From: Geomonas oryzisoli
GTDB lineage: Bacteria; Desulfobacterota; Desulfuromonadia; Geobacterales; Geobacteraceae
Direction of reading: 5' to 3'
NCBI RefSeq assembly: GCF_018986915.1
Contig: NZ_CP076723.1
Location: 2,761,501 to 2,825,500, forward strand
DNA length: 64,000 bases
Shown: one piece after another, positions 31,742 to 39,903 of the stretch
How positions within the stretch are numbered: position 1 is the stretch's first letter
Layout of the letters: each line of letters opens with the position of its first letter
Position numbers and translations under genes: made by a program
Notes under the pieces: generated by a model
The model's input: the letters and a program-made list of their open reading frames with translations, nothing else
The model's database searches: none
What the model was told of the DNA's origin: nothing

Positions 31742-32944
31742 TCATCGTTCCATCACCTGGAGGTCATCTGCCTTTTGCTGTTCGATACCTGCTATCACAT
31801 AAGTCACATCGTGCAACTCAATCTTCTGGATGGGATTAAGACGGTTATTGAGTCTCTCCGCCAGACCAGGATAGACCCCTTGCTCCTGATTGTTTGACGA
31901 AATTTCTTTTGCGTTTGAAAGAATTTTTATCCTGTGAATGGGCCCTCTGGCGCCATAGGTCAGTACCCCCTCTTCAAAGACAGCGCGACGACCGACAGTA
32001 GTAAGTGCTACACCTCCTACAGGAGTAGTAAACATCAGTCCTGCCATAGCCGTACGCTGAACTGCCGGCTGTTGAATACAATCTAAAATTTCTCCTTCTG
32101 CTACATAGTTATTTATTCTTTTATTTGCCACCTCGTTACTATACCGGACGCCAACTCGTTCGAGAGTTGCTGGATGTACGCCTGCGGGATCAATGGCCCA
32201 AACCGGCGAGTCTGTCACAATTCCTGCTAGCGTAGCCATACCTCCCCCCATTGAATGGCCGGTAATGTCCAGACGGCTGCCTAAAACCCTCTTCAACTTT
32301 TGAGCGGTTCTCACCGCTCGTGAATACTGGTCGGTTTCCCCTCCAAAAGCTTGTATCACATCAGCGGCTCCGTCTTTGATTCCTTGTGTGCCCCGGAAGG
32401 CAAGCACGTACCTTTCCTCACCGAAAATGCTGGCTTTACTTTTGGACAGTTCAGGATAGTAGCCATCACGGTATTCGGAGGCACGGAAAGTCTTGCGAAG
32501 CTGCGGAAAGAGTTCTTTTGTCATTCCCAGTTTTTTTAAATCCGTTGCAGATACCCTCTCCCACCCTTCCGGCGGTTCCCCTTGCCCCACCTTGTAGGCG
32601 TCCTCGGCCAACCGCGCCCGCTCAACTGCAACGTTGTTGCGCTCGAAGCGTTCCGTCGCCTGCGCCAGGGCGTCCCGCTGCCTTCCCGGTGGCATCGCTT
32701 GCAGCCGTTCCTTACCCGCTGCGAGTTTCGCCTTTCTTTCTGCGACCCGCTCGGCTTTCTTGTTTTTGGGACAGGGCTCGATCGCGGCTCCGGCGGGCTT
32801 GGCAAAAAGTTGCTTCGCCGCACGGCTCTTCGCCTCGGATAAGGTATGTGCCACTTTTTCTCCGGCCGCTTTGGCAACCATCCCGGCATAGTCGGAACCG
32901 TTTCTTGCCGCGCTGCCTATGCGGTCAAATAGCCCATCCAGCAT
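31742..32944 (-). CDS. Lipase class-3-like protein, probable T6SS effector
   Basis: About 400 aa. A Lys/Ala/Arg-rich helical N-terminal region (about 20-110) precedes an alpha/beta hydrolase domain that contains the strand YVLAFRGTQ and the nucleophile elbow GHSMGGG (S221), with a likely catalytic Asp in AIDPAG (D242) and a later His. This matches the lipase class-3 family. The sequence before the lipase domain has no signal peptide, as expected for a T6SS cargo. The DUF4123 gene just upstream is the usual adaptor. The start is uncertain: 32944 has AAGGAG with an 8-base spacer, and 32962 has GAGG. Confidence 0.8.
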   Translation of the reverse strand: MLDGLFDRIGSAARNGSDYAGMVAKAAGEKVAHTLSEAKSRAAKQLFAKPAGAAIEPCPKNKKAERVAERKAKLAAGKERLQAMPPGRQRDALAQATERFERNNVAVERARLAEDAYKVGQGEPPEGWERVSATDLKKLGMTKELFPQLRKTFRASEYRDGYYPELSKSKASIFGEERYVLAFRGTQGIKDGAADVIQAFGGETDQYSRAVRTAQKLKRVLGSRLDITGHSMGGGMATLAGIVTDSPVWAIDPAGVHPATLERVGVRYSNEVANKRINNYVAEGEILDCIQQPAVQRTAMAGLMFTTPVGGVALTTVGRRAVFEEGVLTYGARGPIHRIKILSNAKEISSNNQEQGVYPGLAERLNNRLNPIQKIELHDVTYVIAGIEQQKADDLQVMER

Positions 32945-33003
32945 ACTTCCGTCTCCTTCCATAACTGCCTCGCGGGGTATCAAGCTGCAGGTGTGTGGCG
33001 GTG

Positions 33004-33957
33004 CTATTGCCTATCTTCACTCCCCACGGCCGTTACCTCGATGAAGTCCCAAAGCCACTCTGTTTTGCGACCGCAGTCCATCTCGTAATCAAGAAGGACT
33101 TCCTGAGCGACCGGGTACTTGTCCTCGAAGTTCATCCCCAGGATCAGGGCCGCTACGATGAAGGGGGCGACGTGTGTTTCCAGCACCAGTTTGTATCCGG
33201 TGGCCCGCTCGGTCAGTTCCTCGATCAACTGCTCCAGCGTCTTGCGCGGCATCGCCTTTGTTTCAGGGAAAACGTCTTGCAGATAACGACGCATGCGAGC
33301 CACGTAGATGCTCTGTCCCAACTGTTTGAGCTGCTCCGGCCTTAAAGCTGGCGTGCCCGTTGGTTCTCTTGAAGGCTCTACTGCGAATGAATCGGCCAAT
33401 TCATCTGCCATACCTCTTTCAGCACTGTCCCGAAGAGGCACCACTCGTAGTTGCAGCACATTCTGCCGCAGAAGGAACAAGTGTACGGTTTCGGGGTCCT
33501 CATCTTCGAAAAGAAACAACCTCACTGGACCGAAGAAAGTGCTCAGTTCCTCAGCGTTACATGTCGGGAGATAGTTGCGAAGCACGGTGGGATCGTAAAA
33601 GCGGAAATACATCGGTCTCCCGTCATGCTCGATGTGAACCCACCTCCTGAAGTGCCTTTTCAAGGCGCGCAGGTCGCGCCGGGAGATACCAAAGATACCC
33701 CAGTTCTTCCCCCACCCGTTCAGCAACAGCCAGTCAGTAAAGGGTGCGTTGCGTTCGAGCGCGACAAGGTAAGGGGCGACGTGCACCATGTCCGGGCTCA
33801 CCACGCCGCGCAAGAGGCAGGTGTGCTCGGGACGATACAGGTCCAAAGATGCCGGGAGGTTCGGAACTGAAGCGCCATCGAGGACGGCGAAGACCGTGGC
33901 ACTGTCCAGACAGAACAGCTGTCCTTTCAGTGCGTTCAGATCGCCAGTGGGGATCAT
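33004..33957 (-). CDS. DUF4123-type protein (probable T6SS effector adaptor)
   Basis: 317-aa protein that I recognise as the DUF4123 family by the pattern FAVLDGAS ... WLLLNGWGKNWGIFGISRRDLRALKRHFRRW ... RPMYFRFYDPTVLRNYLP. DUF4123 proteins (Tap/Tec adaptors) load cargo effectors onto VgrG spikes in type VI secretion. The conserved part occupies about 1-170; the rest is variable, as in other members. The ATG at 33957 overlaps the preceding gene's stop. No VgrG, PAAR or T6SS structural gene is in the window, so the module is an orphan here. Confidence 0.8.
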   Translation of the reverse strand: MIPTGDLNALKGQLFCLDSATVFAVLDGASVPNLPASLDLYRPEHTCLLRGVVSPDMVHVAPYLVALERNAPFTDWLLLNGWGKNWGIFGISRRDLRALKRHFRRWVHIEHDGRPMYFRFYDPTVLRNYLPTCNAEELSTFFGPVRLFLFEDEDPETVHLFLLRQNVLQLRVVPLRDSAERGMADELADSFAVEPSREPTGTPALRPEQLKQLGQSIYVARMRRYLQDVFPETKAMPRKTLEQLIEELTERATGYKLVLETHVAPFIVAALILGMNFEDKYPVAQEVLLDYEMDCGRKTEWLWDFIEVTAVGSEDRQ

Positions 33958-34277
33958 TTGGGTGCAGGCTTGTTGGTGATCTCGGGTGGGATGTCCTCGG
34001 GGAGCGGTTGCACGGGACGGCCACATTTGCGGCAACACGCCTCACAACCGGTTTCCTTGCTGGTGTCCTCTTCCAGGTGCGGTTTCATATCCTTCTTTGC
34101 CGCTTTGCATTTCTGGCAGCAGTCACAGGCGTTTTCCTGCGTCGGGCTGACCTCTACATCACGCTGGTCGGGGAGGAACTTGCCGTTGCCCCGATGCACC
34201 AGTTCTCCGTCTCCCGCACAGGAGAGCGCGACTTGACTCAAGAGCAGCAACGCAATCGCGATCGGAGTCTTCTTCAT
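33954..34277 (-). CDS. Cys-rich exported protein (unknown function)
   Basis: 107 aa. N-terminal signal sequence (KKTPIAIALLLLSQVALS) followed by a cysteine, so it may be a lipoprotein, though ALSC is a poor lipobox. The mature part contains two clusters, CDCCQKC and CEACCRKC, that look like metal-binding or disulfide knuckles, plus a Pro-rich C-terminus. GGAGGAG precedes ATG 34277. It overlaps the DUF4123 gene by 4 bases and is the first gene of this operon. I do not recognise its family. Confidence 0.65.
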   Translation of the reverse strand: MKKTPIAIALLLLSQVALSCAGDGELVHRGNGKFLPDQRDVEVSPTQENACDCCQKCKAAKKDMKPHLEEDTSKETGCEACCRKCGRPVQPLPEDIPPEITNKPAPK

Positions 34278-34404
34278 ATCCGGCTCCTCCGGTAGTCCAG
34301 AATGGCGGAACGCTTAACATTAGCATCGTCAAATACGAAGTCAAACAGCGCTTTGAAAATGCAGCGATGAAAATCGCAGGTATTCCGGCGCGGTTTCGTT
34401 TCTC

Positions 34405-34413
34405 TGGTATACT
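34405..34413 (+). promoter_or_regulatory. Extended -10 promoter before cytochrome c gene
   Basis: TGGTATACT matches an extended -10 (TGnTATAAT) and lies about 35 bases upstream of the cytochrome start. The -35 region is weak. Confidence 0.45.
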
Positions 34414-34447
34414 CGCCGGATGAATAAACTCTAACAGGAGGTGTCAC

Positions 34448-34858
34448 ATGCAGAGGCGTTTGGTGGTAACTATGGCAATTTTGGCACTGATAACCGGCGG
34501 CGTGACAGGGTGCAAGAAGAAGAGCGAGGAGCAGGCACAACCTCCACAAAGTGTGGTTTCGACCGCCAAGTCGGCAACGACAAACGCTCCGCCGGCTCCG
34601 TCGGCGACCGGGCTCACCGGAGAACAGCTCTTCAAGCAGCATTGCGCGGTCTGCCACCCCAACGGCGGCAACACCATCACCCCGTCGAAAACCTTGAGCG
34701 CCAAAGCCATGGCCGACCGAAGCAAGATCACCAAGCCGGAGGACATCGTCAAGATCATGCGCCACCCCGGCCCGGGCATGAACAAGTTCGACGAGGGGAT
34801 GATCTCCAACGACGACGCCAAGAAAATCGGCCAGTACATCCTGTCCACCTTCCCCTGA
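34448..34858 (+). CDS. c-type cytochrome lipoprotein
   Basis: 136 aa. Signal peptide with lipobox VTGC (C22), Ser/Pro/Ala linker (about 25-55), then a single haem motif CAVCH (66-70) and candidate methionine ligands around residues 104-118 (MRHPGPGM, NKFDEGM). The pattern fits a class I mono-haem cytochrome anchored on the periplasmic or outer face. AGGAGG with 6-base spacer precedes the ATG. It could act as an electron carrier in anaerobic respiration. Confidence 0.88.
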   Translation: MQRRLVVTMAILALITGGVTGCKKKSEEQAQPPQSVVSTAKSATTNAPPAPSATGLTGEQLFKQHCAVCHPNGGNTITPSKTLSAKAMADRSKITKPEDIVKIMRHPGPGMNKFDEGMISNDDAKKIGQYILSTFP

Positions 34859-34868
34859 TCCTGATCAA

Positions 34869-34898
34869 GTCGGTGGGGGTGCAAACGCCCTCACCGAC
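34869..34898. terminator. Hairpin downstream of cytochrome gene (possible terminator)
   Basis: A 13-bp stem (GTCGGTG... / ...CACCGAC with two G-U pairs in RNA) and a 4-base loop, 10 bases after the cytochrome stop. No T-run follows, so this might be a weak or rho-aided terminator. Confidence 0.5.
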
Positions 34899-34967
34899 GC
34901 CCCTTCCGCCCTTCCTTTGTGATGCAGTTCACCTCCCCCGCGGCACCGATGTAGTAAGCTGTCCCCG

Positions 34968-35267
34968 ATGACTTTTCTACCTGCGCTCAAATCCCTCTAC
35001 GCGGCAAACGGGTTCGTCGCGGTCCTTTTGTACCTGCCACAAATAACGAGGGCATGGAGCGATCGCAACCATGCCCTTTCCCTTTCACCGGTCACCTTCG
35101 GCGGCTGGTGCATCGGCTCCTTCATCACCGCCCTCTACGCCTCTTTGCTGGTGCACGATCACATCTTCACCGCGGTGAGCATCGGCAACACCGTCGGCTC
35201 CGGCGCGCTTTTCCTAATCGTCGTTGCCAGCCGCATCGCCTCACGGCGCGATTCCTCCACCTGCTGA
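34968..35267 (+). CDS. Small membrane protein with PQ-loop motif (SemiSWEET-like)
   Basis: 99 aa with three hydrophobic helices (about 13-27, 40-60, 68-88). The first carries LLYLPQI (P24-Q25), the PQ-loop signature of SemiSWEET/PQ-loop transporters, and a typical asparagine occurs in the third helix region (SIGNTVGS). One three-helix bundle per chain is the SemiSWEET form. It is convergent with the big fusion gene (12 bases between stops). No strong ribosome site precedes ATG 34968. Confidence 0.75.
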   Translation: MTFLPALKSLYAANGFVAVLLYLPQITRAWSDRNHALSLSPVTFGGWCIGSFITALYASLLVHDHIFTAVSIGNTVGSGALFLIVVASRIASRRDSSTC

Positions 35268-35279
35268 TCCTGCTCCGCT

Positions 35280-38200
35280 TCAGCGGCAGGGAACGAACCG
35301 GACCGATTCTGCGGTCTCGCGCAGCAGGTCTCCCAGGCAGGCCAGCACGTAGTCCATTTCCTCCTCCGTGTTCGACCACCCCAGCGAAAAGCGCACCGAG
35401 CAGTGCGCCTGCTGCGGCGTGAGCCCCATGGCGAGCAGCGCGTGGGACGGGTCGGGGTTCCCCGACTTGCAGGCGGACCCCGACGACAGCGCGATCCCCT
35501 GCCGGTCCAGATGCAGCACCAGCGACTCGCCCCGTATGCCGGGGAGGTGCATGTTGAGCGTGTTGGGGAGGCGCTGCAATGCCGGCCCGTTGCGTCGTGC
35601 GCCCGGAAGCAGCCCGAGGATCCCCCGTTCCAGGCGATCGCGCAGTTCCGCCAGGCGAGCCGGCTCCCCGGCATGCAGTTTCTGCAGGGCGAGCTCCACG
35701 GCCTTGGCAAAGCCGACGATGCCGGGGACGTTCTCGGTTCCGGCCCGCAGCCCCCGCTCCTGTCCCCCTCCCGTTATGATCGGCGCAAGACGCACATCCC
35801 GCCCCAGGTAGAGCGCCCCCACCCCCTTGGGGCCATGCACCTTGTGCGAGGAAATGGTCAACAGATCCACGCCCAGCTTTTCCACGTCCAGCTCCAGCTT
35901 CCCCAGGGCCTGCACCGCGTCGCAGTGGAAGAGCGCCCCGTGACGATGGGCGAGGTCGGCGAGTTCCGCCACCGGCTGCAGCGCCCCGGTCTCGTTGTTG
36001 GCCAGCATCACCGAGACCAGCAGCGTGTCCGGCTCCAGGGCCCGCTCCAGGGTTTCCGGACGCAGCACCCCTTCCGCATCCACGGGGAGCACCGTGAGCC
36101 GGTAGCCGCCCCCCTCCAGGGCCCGGCAGGTGTTGAGCACGGCCGGGTGCTCTACGCTGCTGGTGATGAGGTGACGCCTGGAGCCGTCGCCGGCCAGTGC
36201 CGCGCCGCGGATGGCGAGGTTGTCCGCCTCGGAACCGCCGCCGGTAAATACGATGCGGCGCGCCGTGCAGTTCAGTGCCAACGCGAGGGTCCGCCGGGCT
36301 GCGTCGAGGGCGCTGCGGGCGCGATTACCCGCACCGTGGATGCTGGAGGGATTGCCGAACTCCTCGGCGAGAAAAGGGAGCATCGCCTCGCGTACCTCGG
36401 CGTGCACCGGGGTGGTCGCGTTGTGGTCCAGATAGACCAGGCGCTGCGGTGATGACTCGAGGCGCCGCACGGTTTGGGCGGTGTAACTGCAGGGAGACGG
36501 CACCGCTGTCGATGCGGCGCGCCCCTCCTGCGCTTCCTCTTTCACGATCCGGCAGAGCAGGGTCTTGTACACCGGGAATCCGGAGACGGGGTCGAAGCGG
36601 TTCGGGTCGGTGAGCTGGTTCACGTTGCACTCACGCCAGGCCTTCGGCCCGAGCGGCCCTCCCCCTCCCATCGCCGCGTCGATACAGCCGCGCGCGATAT
36701 CCTCGGTCACCTGGGCACGAAAGAGCGCCCTCCCCCGCGGCGTCTCCACCCAGACCCGCTCCCCGTCGGCCACACCGTGCTCGGCGGCGTCTTCCGCGTT
36801 CAAGGTTACCGGCGGCTCGGGCAACGGGTCGGAGAGGTCGGCCACGCCGTGGTGCTGGGTGCGGAAGTCGTGCAGGTTGCGCGCGCCTGAGTTGAACACG
36901 AGCGGGTAATCCCGTGCCAGCACCGGATCCGCCAACGGTCCCTCCCCGGGCTCGGTGTAGACCGGCAGCGACGGATAACCGTGCTCGGCCAGGATGGAGG
37001 AGGCGATCTCGAACTTGCCGCTGGGGGTGTTGAAACCTGGCCTGCCGTCCGGGCGCAGCAGCCCCTTCTCCCACTTCCTGTACTGCATCATCACGGTCGG
37101 CACGCGCGCTTCTCCCCCCGCGGCCATCACCTCTTCGAGGGTGAAGCCGGTACCCTCGAGCGCGAACCGGAGCAGTTCTTCTTCGCTTTGCGGGTAGAGC
37201 CCGCCGTAGCCCAGCCGTCTGGCGAGCTCAGCCTGGATGAAGAAGTCGTTGCGCGCTTCCCCCTGCGGCACAACCAGGCGTTCCCTCACCTTGAACAGCG
37301 GACCGTAGCGCATGTAGGAGACGTTTTCGTAGTAGGTGGTCGCCGGGAGGACGATGTCGGCGTAGGCGGAATCGGCGGTGTGGTAGCGGTTGATGGTAAC
37401 CAGAAAGTCGAGCGTGCCCAGGGTCCGGCGCCAGAGTTCCGGGTCGGGCCAGGCCGTGATCAGCGAGCCTCCGAGTACGATCAGGGCGCGGATCGGGTAT
37501 GGCTTTCCCTCCAGGACCGCCTCGGGGAGGACCGAGGCGTGCGACTCCCCGCGGTAGGAGCTGTAGACCGGGAAACGGTCACGCCCCAGCGCGCGCTTCA
37601 TGTCGGGGTTGGCGATCAGGCCTGACCGGTTCTGCGGGAAGATGTTCTCCTTCATGCGGAACAGAAGCCCGCCGGGAACGTCCAGCTGTCCCGCCAGGGC
37701 GAAGAGGATAAACACGGCACGGATGGCCTGGACGCCGCTGTCCGAATACTCCAGTCCGGAGTACATCACCGGCACGGCGCCGCGGGCGGCGGCCAGCTGC
37801 CGCGCCAGCTCGCGAATGGTCCCGGCGGGGATCCCGGTGACGGCCTGGGCCGACTCCGGGCGGTAGTGCTGCGCCAGGGCGCAAAGTTCCTCGAACCCCA
37901 CGGTCCACTCCCTGGCAAAGCGCTCGTCGTAGAGCTCCTCCTCCACCAGGACGTCGATCAGCGACAGGGCCAGCGCCCCGTCGGTACCCGGCCGGATCGG
38001 GATCCACAACGCCTCGGCCTCGCGCGCCGTCTCGCCCCGGCGCGGGTCAATGGCCACGACGCGGGCGCCGCGCTCCCGTGCCTGAAGTATCTGGCGGTGC
38101 GCCAGGGGAGGAGAGTCGGTTGCGGGGTTCGCCCCCCAAAGGACGATCAGCTCCGCCTGTTCCAGGTCCGTCTCCATGGTGGTCAGCATCTCACCCATGG

Positions 38201-38687
38201 TGACGTGCGGGGCGATCATCGCGAAGGAGACGTAGCAGAGGGCTCCCACGCCGAGCGTGTTGGGGGAACCGAACGGAAAGAGGACGCTGGAGGCGGAGGA
38301 GACCGCCGCGTCGGCGGGCTGAAACAGGTCGCACAGGGCCATGTCGAAGCTGCCCCGGCCGGTGTAGATCGCCGCCGTTTCCGGGCCGCGATCCTTTTTG
38401 AGATCCTCCAGCCGGGTCACGATGATGTCGAAGGCTTCGTCCCAGGTGATGCGCTCGAAGTCGTACCCGCCCTTAGGCCCCCGACGGCGCAACGGGTAGA
38501 GCAGCCGGTCAGGATCGTGCACGATCTGAGGCGAATGACGCCCGATGCGGCAGAGCATCCCCAAGGGAGTTCCCGCCCGAGGCTCCACGCCGACGAGCCT
38601 GCCGTCCCGGAGGGTCGCGGTGACGAAACAGCCGGCCGGGCAGATGCCGCAGAGTCCATCGCGCTGCTCCACGCCCTCCCCGGTCAT
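35280..38687 (-). CDS. Fusion of molybdopterin oxidoreductase and cysteine desulfurase (probable metallopterin-dependent ergothioneine synthase)
   Basis: 1135 aa in two parts. Residues 1-730 form a DMSO-reductase-family molybdopterin enzyme: 4Fe-4S cysteines C13, C16, C20 and C46 (CGICPAGC ... C), FGSPN at 139-143, and C151 as probable Mo/W ligand. Residues 750-1135 form a complete NifS/IscS-type desulfurase: YLDHNATTP, H847 (SVEHPA), PLP lysine K949 (SSHKVHGPKG) and persulfide cysteine C1073 (SSGSACKSG). ATG 38687 has AGGAGG 5 bases upstream and overlaps the stop of the EgtD-like gene. I infer that the desulfurase domain hands sulfur to the metallopterin site, which inserts it into trimethylhistidine. 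I recall a metallopterin-dependent ergothioneine synthase from Caldithrix of similar design. Confidence 0.9.
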   Translation of the reverse strand: MTGEGVEQRDGLCGICPAGCFVTATLRDGRLVGVEPRAGTPLGMLCRIGRHSPQIVHDPDRLLYPLRRRGPKGGYDFERITWDEAFDIIVTRLEDLKKDRGPETAAIYTGRGSFDMALCDLFQPADAAVSSASSVLFPFGSPNTLGVGALCYVSFAMIAPHVTMGEMLTTMETDLEQAELIVLWGANPATDSPPLAHRQILQARERGARVVAIDPRRGETAREAEALWIPIRPGTDGALALSLIDVLVEEELYDERFAREWTVGFEELCALAQHYRPESAQAVTGIPAGTIRELARQLAAARGAVPVMYSGLEYSDSGVQAIRAVFILFALAGQLDVPGGLLFRMKENIFPQNRSGLIANPDMKRALGRDRFPVYSSYRGESHASVLPEAVLEGKPYPIRALIVLGGSLITAWPDPELWRRTLGTLDFLVTINRYHTADSAYADIVLPATTYYENVSYMRYGPLFKVRERLVVPQGEARNDFFIQAELARRLGYGGLYPQSEEELLRFALEGTGFTLEEVMAAGGEARVPTVMMQYRKWEKGLLRPDGRPGFNTPSGKFEIASSILAEHGYPSLPVYTEPGEGPLADPVLARDYPLVFNSGARNLHDFRTQHHGVADLSDPLPEPPVTLNAEDAAEHGVADGERVWVETPRGRALFRAQVTEDIARGCIDAAMGGGGPLGPKAWRECNVNQLTDPNRFDPVSGFPVYKTLLCRIVKEEAQEGRAASTAVPSPCSYTAQTVRRLESSPQRLVYLDHNATTPVHAEVREAMLPFLAEEFGNPSSIHGAGNRARSALDAARRTLALALNCTARRIVFTGGGSEADNLAIRGAALAGDGSRRHLITSSVEHPAVLNTCRALEGGGYRLTVLPVDAEGVLRPETLERALEPDTLLVSVMLANNETGALQPVAELADLAHRHGALFHCDAVQALGKLELDVEKLGVDLLTISSHKVHGPKGVGALYLGRDVRLAPIITGGGQERGLRAGTENVPGIVGFAKAVELALQKLHAGEPARLAELRDRLERGILGLLPGARRNGPALQRLPNTLNMHLPGIRGESLVLHLDRQGIALSSGSACKSGNPDPSHALLAMGLTPQQAHCSVRFSLGWSNTEEEMDYVLACLGDLLRETAESVRFVPCR

Positions 38688-39754
38688 AGCTGCCTCCTGG
38701 GCTTGCGGAGCGAATAAATGGGGCGACGGCGCAGCAGCAGGAGTGCGAACCAGCGCCGCTCGTCGGTGAACACCCTTTCCACGCTGAAGCCGCAGCGCTC
38801 CAGGTCCGGGACCACCCGATCCAGCCGGAACTTCCTGCTGATCTCGGTCTGGACCAGTTCCCCCTGCCCGATGGTGATGGTCTTTCCCGGAGGGGTCAGC
38901 CGGAAGCTCTGCGCCCGGGTGAAACGCGCCGAGATCTCCACCAGCTCCTGGTCCCGGCGGTACCACGCTGCGTGCTCGATGGCATCGAGGTCGATGGCGG
39001 AGCCCAGTTCCCGGTTCATCCGGGCGAAGAGGTTCCGTGTGAAGCGCGCCGTGACCCCGGCCTCGTCATTATAGGCCGACTCCAGCAGTGACCGTTCCTT
39101 GACCAGGTCGAGGCCCAGGAGGAAGAAGTCGCCGGGGCGCAGCGCTGCGGCCAGCGCGCGGACGAAGCACGACATCTCTTCGGGGGTGAAGTTGCCGATG
39201 CTGCTCCCCAAAAAGGCGACCAGCACCGGGGAGAGCTGCGCCAAAAGAGGAAAAGACTCCCGGTACTGGCACTGGACCCCGACCACCTCGACCGCCGGGT
39301 ACGTGGAGCCGACCCGCTCGCAGGCGGCGCAAAGGGAGGCGGCACTGACGTCGACCGGGTAGTACCGGGTCGGTCCTTCCTGCTCCAGCCAGGCCCGCAG
39401 CAGGTGGTCCGTCTTCTGGGAGCTCCCCGACCCTAGTTCCAGTATGCGGAGGGGGCCGGTCAGCTCCCGGATTTCTGCGGCACGGGCGGCCAGTATCGAT
39501 GACTCGGTGCGGGTGAGATAGTATTCGGGCTGCCGGGTGATCTCCTCGAAAAGGGCACTCCCCTCGGCGTCGTAAAGAAAGCGGCTTTCGAGACGGCGCG
39601 GGTCGGAGCGGAAGCCGCGCACACAGGCGTTGGCGAAATCTTCTATGGGATCGGAACTAAGCGCAGGTTGCACGATGGCGGGGGTGCGTTTCAGACACGC
39701 CTCGCGCAGGTTGCGGCAAAGATGCGACTCGGGCGAGGCGAAAAAAGCATCCAT
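38684..39754 (-). CDS. egtD: L-histidine N-alpha-methyltransferase (EgtD-like)
   Basis: 356-aa SAM-dependent methyltransferase of the EgtD family, which converts histidine to trimethylhistidine (hercynine). Diagnostic segments: FLYDAEGSALFEEITRQPEYY (near 64), SAM motif ELGSGSSQKTDHLL, FLGSSIGNFTPEEM, GLDLVKERSLLESAYND. The substrate residues known from mycobacterial EgtD seem preserved: Asn in GSSIGNF, and E304/S306 in QTEIS. AAGGAGGGAGTC precedes ATG 39754. It is coupled by a 4-base overlap to the molybdopterin-desulfurase fusion. No EgtB, EgtC, EgtE or EanB-like rhodanese gene is nearby, which suggests the fusion does the sulfur step. Confidence 0.9.
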   Translation of the reverse strand: MDAFFASPESHLCRNLREACLKRTPAIVQPALSSDPIEDFANACVRGFRSDPRRLESRFLYDAEGSALFEEITRQPEYYLTRTESSILAARAAEIRELTGPLRILELGSGSSQKTDHLLRAWLEQEGPTRYYPVDVSAASLCAACERVGSTYPAVEVVGVQCQYRESFPLLAQLSPVLVAFLGSSIGNFTPEEMSCFVRALAAALRPGDFFLLGLDLVKERSLLESAYNDEAGVTARFTRNLFARMNRELGSAIDLDAIEHAAWYRRDQELVEISARFTRAQSFRLTPPGKTITIGQGELVQTEISRKFRLDRVVPDLERCGFSVERVFTDERRWFALLLLRRRPIYSLRKPRRQL

Positions 39755-39797
39755 GACTCCCTCCTTGGTTCATTATCACTTGCAAAAAGATCAAAAG

Positions 39798-39825
39798 ATT
39801 ATAAATAACTAATCTTCTGCGTCAA
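39798..39825 (-). promoter_or_regulatory. Sigma-70-type promoter of the egtD-fusion operon
   Basis: Minus-strand TTGACG (39825-39820), 16-base spacer, TATAAT (39803-39798). The match is excellent and it lies 44 bases before the EgtD start codon. It suggests constitutive or simply regulated expression. Confidence 0.65.
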
Positions 39826-39903
39826 CGAACTCAAAGTCCCCGTTGCCATGGCGCAGGGCGACGGCAGAGATCGGGAGTCAATTCGGGGCGAAGGGAGATC
39901 GAC

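Noticed and set aside
38684-38966. Longer N-terminus of the molybdopterin fusion starting 93 codons upstream
   Set aside because: The extra residues overlap the EgtD gene in another frame, are Pro/Gly/His-biased, and lack a ribosome site. ATG 38687 with AGGAGG is much better.
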